Below, piece by piece: positions 24,442-32,830 of a DNA stretch of 64,000 bases. Source of the stretch: CAZVBV01 sp964509975 (lineage in GTDB: Bacteria > Patescibacteriota > Gracilibacteria > UBA4473); the NCBI GenBank assembly GCA_964509975.1, contig CAZDZO010000004.1, positions 11,997 to 75,996 of the forward strand, given 5' to 3'. Position 1 is the first letter of the stretch; each line of letters starts with the position of its first letter. The notes beneath the pieces are model-generated. The model did no database searches, was not told where the DNA came from, and saw nothing but the letters and a program-made list of their open reading frames with translations. The position numbers were made by a program, and so were the translations under genes.

Positions 24442-25974
24442 TTATTCTTCTTCATGCGTTTCCTCGTGGAAAAGCGTTCTAAATTTAAAGTATTCCGTCA
24501 ATCTCAGACCTGTAAATCGCCCAAGCCAAACTATTCCCAAAATCGGCACAATAATAAGTTCTGGCATCGAAAGAATCGTTCCCTCTAACCATCCCCACGT
24601 TACAAGAAAATATCCCAAAAGTGCCACCAGAACCGTTTCTCCAGCTGTAATTAAAGCGTTTCGAAGTCCTGTCATAGACTGTGCAGAAAGAAATTTTTCA
24701 GACAACGTCGCCATCACAAGCATTGGAAAAATAGCCAGTGTCAGATTAACAGGAGAATTAAAATGCACGGCCAATCCTAGTACCAGAAAGAAGGAAAGAG
24801 CCAACACACTCAAGAGCAAACTGACCTTCGGAATATAGAGCAATTCCACCCGTTCAAAGAACAGTCGAATCAGATAACTCACCAGCATCACTACAAGAAA
24901 CACCAAGAGGCCAAATTTGAGTCCCAAAACCAAGAAACTGAGTGCCAGCATCAACGGCGCATATACACCAAAGGTAGCAATCCCCACGAACTGACGTAAA
25001 AACGCAATCACGAAAACGATAAATGGAACCGCGAGAAGAAGATAGATAACGTTTTGAGAAATCCCATTTGCAACGAAGTACGTTGTTAAATTTGAAAACA
25101 CCAGTAATGGAGATGTTGAACTCCGTTGATCAATGATACGAAATTCGAGTCCACGAGATTTAAGTTTTTCAATAACATCACCTGAGTCTACTTGTTCAAA
25201 GACTGGATTATAGGCTTCTGGTCGAGTAAGCAGGATAAAGTTTGTTTTGAGAATTGAGAACAATGGCTGTACTAATTTTCCAACCTGATCCAAGGAACCA
25301 TCCGACATTTGTACCCAGAGTTTATCTTTAAGATCGAATTTTTTTTCATCAGAGAGTTTTTGCCAAAACTGTGCGAAACTTTGGAGCCCAGAAACTGATT
25401 TTGTTTGAAATACAATCAACTTCGATTCTTGTACAAAATCAATATGTTCTTGAATTCGACGAATAAAGTCTTCTTCTGACGAGAATCCCGTTGCCGATCG
25501 TTCATAGATAATATTCTCAAGCCAAATCCCATGTTCTCCCGCCTGAGATACCACCTGTTCATATCCAGACTCTGGGTCGGAAACCAAGATTCCTTTGGTA
25601 TCATAGACCGTCACATCTTGCGTGATTGATTCTCTATTTTTTCCCTGACGAACATACAATGTCACTGTGTACTTTCCAGAATTGGAATAGGTGTGTGTAA
25701 TCTTTTCTCCCCACTGCATTCGACTATCATCTCCGAATTCCCAAGAAAACACGGGAGACCCTTCTGCTGGTGCCATTTTTTTTGTTTGAGAAGCATCAAA
25801 AAGTGCCCTCGTTCCAATCTCAACAAATTTGTCGGCAGAAATTAAGGGAAAAATATGATCTTCTTCGAACAGTTGTTCTTGTTCAGCTTCTGCGGAAGCC
25901 GTCGGTGCGATTTCAGCATTTTGAGCAAATACTGGAGTCACAATACACGTAAACAATAAAATCCATTTTTTCAT
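24442..25974 (-). CDS. PKD-domain protein with 7TM-transglutaminase-associated membrane domain
   Basis: Residues 1-17 are a signal peptide. Residues 48-126 form a PKD domain (FSWEFGDDS, HTYSNSGKYTVTLYV), outside the membrane. A mixed alpha/beta domain spans about 130-300. Residues 310-490 hold about seven membrane helices starting at LLLAVPFIVFVIAFLRQFVG and ATFGVYAPLMLALSF, matching the 7TM domain usually fused to an inactive transglutaminase and encoded next to RimK-like ligases. Here a PKD domain takes the usual N-terminal place. It is the first gene of the operon with 22131-24434. The predicted transcript starts at its ATG. Confidence 0.85.
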   Translation of the reverse strand: MKKWILLFTCIVTPVFAQNAEIAPTASAEAEQEQLFEEDHIFPLISADKFVEIGTRALFDASQTKKMAPAEGSPVFSWEFGDDSRMQWGEKITHTYSNSGKYTVTLYVRQGKNRESITQDVTVYDTKGILVSDPESGYEQVVSQAGEHGIWLENIIYERSATGFSSEEDFIRRIQEHIDFVQESKLIVFQTKSVSGLQSFAQFWQKLSDEKKFDLKDKLWVQMSDGSLDQVGKLVQPLFSILKTNFILLTRPEAYNPVFEQVDSGDVIEKLKSRGLEFRIIDQRSSTSPLLVFSNLTTYFVANGISQNVIYLLLAVPFIVFVIAFLRQFVGIATFGVYAPLMLALSFLVLGLKFGLLVFLVVMLVSYLIRLFFERVELLYIPKVSLLLSVLALSFFLVLGLAVHFNSPVNLTLAIFPMLVMATLSEKFLSAQSMTGLRNALITAGETVLVALLGYFLVTWGWLEGTILSMPELIIVPILGIVWLGRFTGLRLTEYFKFRTLFHEETHEEE

Positions 25975-25981
25975 CGCCGGA

Positions 25982-25987
25982 AGTATA
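25982..25987 (-). promoter_or_regulatory. -10 box of the 7TM operon
   Basis: TATACT on the minus strand ends 7 nt before the ATG at 25974, which predicts a leaderless transcript. The -35 region is weak. Confidence 0.5.
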
Positions 25988-26035
25988 ATGAAGAGGAGTT
26001 AATAGTCTAGAGTTAATAATAAATAGTTTTACACA

Positions 26036-26056
26036 TTGAACACATTTATTGTTCAA
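26036..26056. promoter_or_regulatory. 21-bp interrupted palindrome, site 3 (intergenic)
   Basis: TTGAACA-CATTTAT-TGTTCAA, both arms exact. Confidence 0.75.
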
Positions 26057-26086
26057 TAGAATTCTCTGTTTTTATAAAGAAAATCC

Positions 26087-26157
26087 CCCAACCCCCTTTA
26101 ACAAGGGGGCTTTGAATTCTCCCTCTGTTGAGGGGGAACTAGAGGGGGTTCTTCCCA
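26087..26157. repeat. C/G-box intergenic repeat (family C)
   Basis: CCCCCTTTAACAAGGGGG, then CCCTCTGTTGAGGGGG, then AACTAGAGGGGGTT. Same design as 1799-1886 and 18059-18135. Confidence 0.65.
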
Positions 26158-26204
26158 AAATCACTTTTTCCTATAAACTCTAAACTGTAAACTCTTAATT
26201 GATT

Positions 26205-26633
26205 ATGAAAGTAGAAATTTTTCGAATTGACGATTCCCTTCCTTTGCCAAAGTATGAAACCAAGGGCAGTTTTGCCTTTGATTTTCTCGCACGAGAAGAA
26301 ACAGTCATTCAACCTCATGAAATTGGATTCGTTCCAGGAAACGTGATTGTGAAGTGCCCTGAAAATTTAGCACTTTTAATATTGCCGAGAAGTTCCACTC
26401 CTCGGAAAAAATCTCTTGTCTTTCCTCATTCTGTGGGACTCATTGATCAAGACTATCACGGAGAAAAAGATGAAATTCTCATTCAGGTACTCAATTTCTC
26501 AAATCAACCCGTGACAGTAAAAAAAGGCGAACGCATCGCGCAGGGACTTTTTGTAAAAGCCGAGCAAGTGGAGCTCGATGAAGTCCATACTCCGGGAGAG
26601 ATTTCTCGTGGTGGATTTGGATCCACTGATTAA
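26205..26633 (+). CDS. dut: dUTPase-family pyrophosphatase
   Basis: Likely hydrolyses dUTP to dUMP, keeping uracil out of DNA; ung at 52794 is the matching repair enzyme. Trimeric dUTPase motifs are present in order: GSFAFDFLA (about 22), PRSS (about 66), GLIDQDYHGE (about 82), RIAQ (about 112) and the C-terminal RGGFGST. A dCTP deaminase-like role is possible but less likely. The frame opens at a TTG (26199); the ATG at 26205 is the natural start. The next gene begins one base after the stop. Confidence 0.9.
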   Translation: MKVEIFRIDDSLPLPKYETKGSFAFDFLAREETVIQPHEIGFVPGNVIVKCPENLALLILPRSSTPRKKSLVFPHSVGLIDQDYHGEKDEILIQVLNFSNQPVTVKKGERIAQGLFVKAEQVELDEVHTPGEISRGGFGSTD

Positions 26634-26634
26634 T

Positions 26635-28308
26635 ATGCAAAAAACCTGCGCCGTTTCCGGCCAACCATTCGAAATCACCGACGAGGATGTGCAATTTTAT
26701 GAGAAAATGGAAGTCCCTTTTCCCACTCTTTGTCCAAAGGAAAGACAACGACGAAGGATTGCTTTCCGGAATTTTAGAAGTTTGTATTCGCGAAAATGCG
26801 ACGAGACCGGAAAGTCTATTGTCACTATGTACAGAGAAGATCATCCCTTTCCCGTGTATGACAATGATTATTGGTGGGGCAATGAGTGGAGTGCGCTTGA
26901 TTACGCACAGGATTTTGATCCGACGAAATCGTTTTTCGAGCAATATGATGAATTAGCAAAGAAGGTCCCTCGATGTGCCACATTTAATCTGCAGTGCGAA
27001 AAAGCAAAATATTCTAATTTCGCCTGGATGGCAAAAAATTGTTATCTCGTCTTTGGGTGTGTGCGAAATGAAGATTGTATGTACGGACACATCGTTTGGG
27101 ACAGTAAAGATTGCATCGATAATTTGTATATTTTTCGCTGTGAGTGGTGTTCAAACTGTATCGACTGTGTGGATTGCTACGATATCCATTTTTCGACAGA
27201 ATGTGCAAATTGTAATGAGAGTTATTTTCTTCATGATTGCCGCGGATGCATCAATTGTTTTGGGTGCACGAATCTGCGGAATAAACAGTTTTATTTCATG
27301 AATAAACCGTGCAGTAAAGAGGATTATTTCGAGAAATTAAAAGGCGTTCAGCCTTTTAGTACAAAGACATTGAATGATGGAAAAGAATGGCTCGAAAAGC
27401 TCAAGAAGGAAGCGTGTGTATTCCCGCCATTGTTTGGAGTGAAAAATGAAAACGTTCACGGAAATCACATTTATGAATCAAAAAATTGTTATCAGTGTTT
27501 CGATACAAAACGATGTGAAGATAGTAAATATCTCTACACCGCTCATGGCGAAAACAATTGTTACGATATCTCTTTCACTGCGGCAAATACGAACTTTTGC
27601 TGTGATTGTCTCACCGTTGGAAATACCGAAAATGTGATCTTCTCTCACGGTATTAATCAATCTTCTAATCTCGCTTATTGCGAGTTTTGCTACAGTTCAC
27701 ATGATCTCTTTGGATGCAATGGACTCACGAATGCCCAGTACTGTATTTTTAATAAGCAATATTCAAAAGAGGAATACTTCGTCCTGAGAGAAAAAATTAT
27801 TGAGCACATGAAAAAAGCCCATTCGACAAGCTCAGGGTCGGAGCAAAGCTCCGAATGGGGAGAATTCTTTCCAATGACACTTTCTCCATTTGCTTACAAC
27901 GAAGCCATCGTGCAGGAGTACTTTCCACTTACAAAAAAAGAAGCTCTTGCTCAGGGATATAAATGGAAAGACGAGGAAAAGAAAGACTATAAACCCTCTA
28001 CCGCAAAAGTCCCTGACACCATTGAAAATCTTTCTGACGGAATCTGCGACGAAACGATGGCGTGCACAACCTGCGGAAAAAATTATCAGATTCAAAAACA
28101 AGAACTCAAAATCCATAAACGAATTAACATTCCTCTTCCTTCTGAATGTTTCGATTGTCGTCACGTAAAGAGAATGGAACTCCGCAATCCACGAAAGCTC
28201 TGGGAGCGACCTTGTGACAAATGTAAGAAAAAAATTCAAACCTCATTTGATCCCAAAAGACCCGAAAAAGTGTATTGTGAGAAATGTTATCTTAACGAAG
28301 TTCACTAG
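26635..28308 (+). CDS. Cys-rich repeat protein A (tandem paralogue)
   Basis: A 557-residue protein with about 42 Cys, many as C-x2-C pairs (CEWCSNCIDCVDC, CRGCINCFGC, CEFCYSSHDLFGC). The regular spacing of Cys and aromatic residues suggests a beta-solenoid or multi-zinc fold. Zinc-ribbon-like C-x2-C pairs close the C-terminus. It has no signal peptide, so reduced metal-binding cysteines in the cytoplasm are likely. It is a paralogue of the next gene, which begins at the base after its TAG. An in-frame palindromic insertion (27817-27860) adds about 10 residues missing from the paralogue. Start at 26635 gives a 1-bp gap from dut. Confidence 0.8.
   Translation: MQKTCAVSGQPFEITDEDVQFYEKMEVPFPTLCPKERQRRRIAFRNFRSLYSRKCDETGKSIVTMYREDHPFPVYDNDYWWGNEWSALDYAQDFDPTKSFFEQYDELAKKVPRCATFNLQCEKAKYSNFAWMAKNCYLVFGCVRNEDCMYGHIVWDSKDCIDNLYIFRCEWCSNCIDCVDCYDIHFSTECANCNESYFLHDCRGCINCFGCTNLRNKQFYFMNKPCSKEDYFEKLKGVQPFSTKTLNDGKEWLEKLKKEACVFPPLFGVKNENVHGNHIYESKNCYQCFDTKRCEDSKYLYTAHGENNCYDISFTAANTNFCCDCLTVGNTENVIFSHGINQSSNLAYCEFCYSSHDLFGCNGLTNAQYCIFNKQYSKEEYFVLREKIIEHMKKAHSTSSGSEQSSEWGEFFPMTLSPFAYNEAIVQEYFPLTKKEALAQGYKWKDEEKKDYKPSTAKVPDTIENLSDGICDETMACTTCGKNYQIQKQELKIHKRINIPLPSECFDCRHVKRMELRNPRKLWERPCDKCKKKIQTSFDPKRPEKVYCEKCYLNEVH
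27817..27860. repeat. Palindromic repeat inserted in frame in Cys-rich gene A
   Basis: Outer arms CCCATTCG (27818-27825) and CGAATGGG (27852-27859), inner hairpin GGAGCaaaGCTCC, and the common repeat string TTCGACAAGCTCAGG. It codes for AHSTSSGSEQ. Confidence 0.75.
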
Positions 28309-28311
28309 ATG
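28249..28311. repeat. 63-bp 3'-end repeat shared with 29917-29979
   Basis: The 3' ends of the two Cys-rich genes, with stop codon and next ATG, are 61 of 63 bases identical, although the rest of the genes is well diverged. Confidence 0.85.
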
Positions 28312-29976
28312 GCAAAAACCTGTGCAAATGATTGGTGTCAGCAAAAATTTAAAGTCTTGCCACAAGACATTGAACTTCTAAAAAAGTTTGATGTGGAAGA
28401 ATCTTATTTCCAAAAATGTTCTCTCTGTCGACACATGGAACGGGCTATCTTTCGTCCAACGATGAATTTTTATCATCGAGAATCTGACCTTTCTGGGAAA
28501 AAATTAATAAGTATTTATACGCCACAAAAACCATATAAAATTTATTCCGTTGAAGAGTGGTGGAGCGACAAATGGGATGAACTCTCCTATGGTCGAGATT
28601 TTGATTTCACACGCCCTTTCTTCCCTCAATTTGAGGCTCTTTTCAAGGTCGTTCCAAAAATGGCGGTAAATAATACTAAGTCTGAAAACTGCGAATACAG
28701 CACTAATACCGGTCATGCCCGAAACTGTTATTATTCTTTTCGAACGTATCGATCTGAAGACATTCTCTACAGTGAAACAATCGCCTCCTACAATCAAGAT
28801 TTGTGTGATTGTTTAAAATGCTACAAATCCAGTTGGCTTTACAATTGCATTCAATGTCATGGGTGCCATCTTTCAACGGATTTACTGGAATGTGAAAACT
28901 GTAGAGATTGTTTCTTTTGTACTGATTGTGTCGGATGTCAGGATTGCCTATTTTGTTCTAATCTCCGACAACAAAAGTATCACGTATTCAATAAACCTGT
29001 TTCAAAAGAAGAATTCAAAAAAATAAAGGAAACTTGGATTACGGGCTCTTTTTCCAAAAGACAAGAATGCTTAGAACAGTGTAATAAAATATATAAAAAA
29101 GCCATCTATCCAGCTCTCAGACAACGAAATTGTGAAGACTGTGTTGGAGACCAACTCATTAATTGTGCACATTGTTATGAATGCTATGACAGTGTTCGTG
29201 GCAATGGATGCCGATTTGCCTGGGACCTTTCTCCCAGCAAAGACGCCAATGATTATCTTGATGTAACCGGTGGTGGTATTGGAGACTTACTCTTTAATAG
29301 CTCTGGCTGTGGGGGAACAAATTATTTTTTCAGAATGTGTGTACTGTGTCGTGGTTCAAGCGAACTTACCTACTGTATAAATTGTTTTTCTTGCCAAAAT
29401 TGTTTCGGATGTACCGGACTTCGAAACAAAAAATACTGTATTCTCAATAAACAATATTCACCCGATGAATATCAAGAACTTGTGAAGAAAATTATCGATT
29501 ATCTAAAAACGACTGATGAATGGGGGCAATTTTTTCCACAAAACATAAGTCCTTTTGCCTTCAACGAATCTTCTGCTTGTTCGTATGCTACGCTGACAAA
29601 GGAACAAGCGTTGAAATATGGATTTTCTTGGCAGGAGGAAGACGGAAAAGATTTTCAAGCTTCTACTCTTTCTCACTTCCCTGACGCTATTGATGAAGTG
29701 AACGATTCTTTCTGTTCTGAAATTTTGACCTGCACAGAAACAGGAAAAAATTACAAAATAATTCCGAAAGAATTGAAATTCTATCAACAAATGAATCTTT
29801 CGATTCCTCGGAAATGTCCAGATCAACGCATGCTCGAAAGAAGAAAGATGATAAAACCTCGATGGCTTTTTAATCGCCATTGTGACAACTGCAAAACTGA
29901 AATTCAAACTTCTTTCGATCCCAAAAGATCGGAAAAAGTGTATTGTGAGAAATGTTATCTTAACGAAGTTCACTAG
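28309..29976 (+). CDS. Cys-rich repeat protein B (tandem paralogue)
   Basis: Paralogue of the preceding gene, 555 aa, with the same layout: an N-terminal Cys pair, the motif SVEEWWSDKWDELSYGRDFD (in A, YDNDYWWGNEWSALDYAQDF), a Cys-ladder core (CLKCYKSSWLYNCIQCHGC, CENCRDCFFCTDC) and identical C-terminal Cys motif KVYCEKCYLNEVH. No signal peptide or catalytic motif is visible. The gene abuts A upstream and tilS downstream with no spacing, so translation is probably coupled. Function is unknown; a metal-rich scaffold is one possibility. Confidence 0.8.
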   Translation: MAKTCANDWCQQKFKVLPQDIELLKKFDVEESYFQKCSLCRHMERAIFRPTMNFYHRESDLSGKKLISIYTPQKPYKIYSVEEWWSDKWDELSYGRDFDFTRPFFPQFEALFKVVPKMAVNNTKSENCEYSTNTGHARNCYYSFRTYRSEDILYSETIASYNQDLCDCLKCYKSSWLYNCIQCHGCHLSTDLLECENCRDCFFCTDCVGCQDCLFCSNLRQQKYHVFNKPVSKEEFKKIKETWITGSFSKRQECLEQCNKIYKKAIYPALRQRNCEDCVGDQLINCAHCYECYDSVRGNGCRFAWDLSPSKDANDYLDVTGGGIGDLLFNSSGCGGTNYFFRMCVLCRGSSELTYCINCFSCQNCFGCTGLRNKKYCILNKQYSPDEYQELVKKIIDYLKTTDEWGQFFPQNISPFAFNESSACSYATLTKEQALKYGFSWQEEDGKDFQASTLSHFPDAIDEVNDSFCSEILTCTETGKNYKIIPKELKFYQQMNLSIPRKCPDQRMLERRKMIKPRWLFNRHCDNCKTEIQTSFDPKRSEKVYCEKCYLNEVH

Positions 29977-30867
29977 ATGAATCTTGAAAAAATGTTCACC
30001 GAATTTCTCAAGCGAGAACAGCTCGCTGAGCGGAAAATTTTACTCTCTATTTCTGGAGGTGTGGATTCAATGGTTCTTTTTGAAGTAGCACAAAGAACAG
30101 TAAACCCTAAACATCTTGCAGTCTTTCATCTTGATCACGGAGCACGAAAACAGTCGAACAAAGATTGTAAGTTTGTACACAAAAGTTGTTCAATAAAAAA
30201 GATCGCTTTTTACGGTGACAAGCTCGACGTGGTACCAGAAAAAAACAAAGAAAAGTCTTGGCGAGATGAACGCAATCATCGGTCTCAGGATGCCGCTAAA
30301 CATTTCGGCGCAAAACGAATCCTCACGGCTCATCACGCAACGGATCTCGTGGAAACGATGATCTTTCGATTAATAAAAGGCACGGGACTGGCAGGACTCT
30401 CTCCATTTGATATTTCAACAAAACCTTTTTGGAACGTTCCTAAAAGTGAAATAGAAATGTACGCAAAAAAGAACAAAATAAAATTCGTACAGGATGAATC
30501 GAATAATGACACCGAATTTGAACGCAATCTCATTCGACACAAGGTTGTCCCCCACCTACGCAAGATTACACCGAATTTGGAAAAAGTATTTGTGACAGAA
30601 GCAGAGATTTTTTCAGAAACGGCAAAGTTTGTACAGTTGGAAATGCAACGACATTTGCAGAGCAAAAACATTGCCTTGATTGTTTTTTGGGAACTCCATC
30701 CGATCTTGCAAAAAGAATTCCTCCGTCATATTGCGAGTAAAACTCCAAGCTCTTCTGAAGTCGATGACTGCCTGAAGTGGATTAATGGCAAACCAAAGGG
30801 AAACTCAAAAAAGAGCATTGGTGGAACGCCTCTCAAAATTGTGTCTGGGAAATTAACGTGGGAGTAG
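29977..30867 (+). CDS. tilS: tRNA(Ile)-lysidine synthase
   Basis: Converts C34 of tRNA-Ile(CAU) to lysidine so that it reads AUA. The PP-loop SISGGVDSMVLFEV (about 24-37) activates the tRNA base with ATP; HLDHGARKQS (about 51) and the later TAHHATDLVETMIFRL block are family hallmarks. At 296 aa it has the catalytic domain and only part of the C-terminal domains of longer enzymes. Last gene of the dut-CysA-CysB-tilS run. One 21-bp palindrome lies inside (30173-30193). Confidence 0.92.
   Translation: MNLEKMFTEFLKREQLAERKILLSISGGVDSMVLFEVAQRTVNPKHLAVFHLDHGARKQSNKDCKFVHKSCSIKKIAFYGDKLDVVPEKNKEKSWRDERNHRSQDAAKHFGAKRILTAHHATDLVETMIFRLIKGTGLAGLSPFDISTKPFWNVPKSEIEMYAKKNKIKFVQDESNNDTEFERNLIRHKVVPHLRKITPNLEKVFVTEAEIFSETAKFVQLEMQRHLQSKNIALIVFWELHPILQKEFLRHIASKTPSSSEVDDCLKWINGKPKGNSKKSIGGTPLKIVSGKLTWE
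30173..30193. promoter_or_regulatory. 21-bp interrupted palindrome, site 4 (in tilS)
   Basis: TTGTACA-CAAAAGT-TGTTCAA, one arm mismatch. Encodes FVHKSCS. Confidence 0.65.
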
Positions 30868-30922
30868 CAAAAAGTCTGTCATCCCTGTCTTTTCTTAGAC
30901 TTCGCTGCTATCCCTTCGGGGT

Positions 30923-31094
30923 TTGGGGAGAAACCGTGTTTGAGCGTCATTGGGACTCGGCAATATTTTGAATATGCACGAGCGAGTTTTTTCTCCCAAA
31001 AACTTTTTGGTTCTTTTTGGTTACAAAAAGAACAGCCCTGCCGATATCTATCATTGATAAAAGAAGGGATTCCTCCGCTTCAGTCGGAATGACA
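30923..31094. repeat. ~172-bp dispersed repeat (family E), copy 1
   Basis: Closely similar along its length to 53771-53946: TTGGGGA, GTTTGAGCGTCA, GGGACTCGG, CAAAACTTTTTGGTTCTTTT, AAAAGAACA, TTGATAAAAGAAGGGATTCC and CAGTCGGAATGACA at the end. It can be read as a short peptide in one frame, but the two copies lack shared starts, so I treat it as non-coding. It fills most of 30868-31130. Confidence 0.75.
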
Positions 31095-31130
31095 GGAGGG
31101 CTCTTTCTTCTTTATGACAAGGATAACGAG

Positions 31131-32798
31131 TTAAAGAAAAGATTGAATTTTCTCCAAATATTCCCCTTCAAAATAATCCTTCAATTCTTCTTTAGTGACC
31201 CATTTATAATCTTCAAGTTCTTCCTCTTCAAGCACAATATCTCCGCTAATAAATTCTGCTTGGAAAAAGGAGACCTTCGCACCTACAATCTCCTCCTCAT
31301 GCCGTTTAAAGTCCGTTGGGAAGAAATAGGCATATTCCCCTACCTTCTCTGCCACAAACTTCACCTGAAGCGTTTTACCGCATTCTTCACGCAATTCTCG
31401 TTCCGCGGTTTCAAGCAATGTCTCCCCTATTTCCACACCTCCTTGTGGAAACTGCCATGCATGATTCTTGCGAGGCTTTTTGACGATGAGGTATTTATCT
31501 TGATTGGAAACGATTACCGCCGACACACTTCTCATTTCCCCTCCCCAGTCAGCCAATTCTAACCAGAAATTCGGCCATGATTTACTGACACATTCTTTGT
31601 TGTCGATTTGCAAATCTAAGTCTCGCGTTTTTCCAAGTACGCCAAAGGCCATCGCTATCCGATGATCATAATGCGTTTGTATAACCACCCTCTCCCTCTG
31701 GGAGAGGGGTTGGGGGTGAGGGCTAATTTTTATCCAATCCTTTCCTGATTCAACTTGTACACCAAGTGATTTCAAGTTTTCAACAATTGCCTCAATGCGA
31801 TCTGATTCTTTGTAACGCAAATTTCCGATGTTGGTGAACGTCGTCTCTCCTTTCGCCACAGAAGCCAATATGGCGGCACTGGGAACGGTATCAAGCATGT
31901 CTGAGAAATCTACTTCACCAAGCCCCTGCAATGTTTCTGGTGGCTGTATTTCAATTTCAGTATTTGAACGAATTATCTGTGCCCCGAATTGTTCTGCAAT
32001 CGCAAGAAATTGTTCATCTCCTTGGTATGTTTTTGAAGGAATATTTTCAAGTTGAACACACCCCCGATCGGAGTCGAGGGCATATTTTTTGTTCAATAAC
32101 GAATAGGCTATCGGATAGGTCATTGCACTGTAATCTGGCGGGATAGAGAAGATTTCTGGAGATCTTAAACTTCCGGTCAATGTAAACGTTTGAAAGGCAT
32201 TATTCTCCACTGTTATCCCCCATTCATTCAGGAGATCAATCGTCATCTGCACATAAGAAGTTGATGGCAGTGGTTTCGTGAGGTGAATAGTAAATGGTGC
32301 CAACTTCGCTCCCACGAGAAGCAGAGCACTCAAGAACTGCGAAGAAACGATAGAAGACATCTCCACTGATTTCTCTTTTTTTTGTGAAGAAGAAAAAGTC
32401 GCTGGCAAAAATCCTTCTTGGTGACTTACTTCAACACTCATTAACTTTAATACGGAAAACAACTCCTCCATCGGACGTTCTGCCATTCGTGATGATCCTT
32501 CAATGGTAAATTCACCGGAGATCAAAACACTCAATGCCGAAAGAAATCGCGCTGGAGTTCCCGCATTTCCTACAGGAATCGTCTGTCCCGAAGCAGTAAG
32601 TTCTGCTGGTGGAACAACCCGAATATCATTTCCTTCCTTTTTAAATTTAACGCCGAATGAAGCCAATCCGTCCTGCAAAACACGAGTGTCATCACAATCT
32701 AATATATTTCTTAAAACCATTGGTTTCGAAGAAAGCGCCGCCAACACCAAAGCGCGACAACTCACTGATTTACTTCCGGGAACCATAATCTGTTTCAT
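31131..32798 (-). CDS. aroA: EPSP synthase fused to a Nudix hydrolase
   Basis: The first 420 residues are 5-enolpyruvylshikimate-3-phosphate synthase (PEP + shikimate-3-P): PGSKSVSCRAL, GNAGTPARFLSAL, SSQFLSALLL, YKESDRIEA and YDHRIAMAFG. The last 134 residues are a complete Nudix domain with box GGVEIGETLLETAERELREE. The junction is WGGE-MRSV, so the Nudix gene may have joined by stop loss. No other aro gene is in the window. An in-frame palindromic insertion codes for PHPQPLSQRERV just before the DHR active-site segment. The frame is open to 32834; I choose MKQIMVPGSKS at 32798. Confidence 0.93.
   Translation of the reverse strand: MKQIMVPGSKSVSCRALVLAALSSKPMVLRNILDCDDTRVLQDGLASFGVKFKKEGNDIRVVPPAELTASGQTIPVGNAGTPARFLSALSVLISGEFTIEGSSRMAERPMEELFSVLKLMSVEVSHQEGFLPATFSSSQKKEKSVEMSSIVSSQFLSALLLVGAKLAPFTIHLTKPLPSTSYVQMTIDLLNEWGITVENNAFQTFTLTGSLRSPEIFSIPPDYSAMTYPIAYSLLNKKYALDSDRGCVQLENIPSKTYQGDEQFLAIAEQFGAQIIRSNTEIEIQPPETLQGLGEVDFSDMLDTVPSAAILASVAKGETTFTNIGNLRYKESDRIEAIVENLKSLGVQVESGKDWIKISPHPQPLSQRERVVIQTHYDHRIAMAFGVLGKTRDLDLQIDNKECVSKSWPNFWLELADWGGEMRSVSAVIVSNQDKYLIVKKPRKNHAWQFPQGGVEIGETLLETAERELREECGKTLQVKFVAEKVGEYAYFFPTDFKRHEEEIVGAKVSFFQAEFISGDIVLEEEELEDYKWVTKEELKDYFEGEYLEKIQSFL
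31686..31722. repeat. Palindromic repeat inserted in frame in aroA
   Basis: CCCTCTCCC-tct-GGGAGAGGG (31688-31708) followed by GTTGGGGGTGAGGG. A repeat string widespread in bacterial intergenic regions, here read as PHPQPLSQRER. Confidence 0.85.
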
Positions 32799-32830
32799 CG
32801 CGCTTATTAAAGCGAAGTTTCCAAGATTAT

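Noticed and set aside
25866..25888. CGAACA...TGTTCAG near the start of the PKD-7TM gene as a further palindrome site
   Set aside because: The spacer is 8 nt and not A/T-rich, and two arm bases differ; it does not fit the consensus.
31017..31562. 181-codon plus-strand frame
   Set aside because: Its first part is the family E repeat and the rest is the antisense of the Nudix domain.
32041..32100. A tenth full copy of the 21-bp palindrome in aroA
   Set aside because: Only the right half with ATTTTTT is intact; the left arm is GAGGGCA, so I list it as a half site only.
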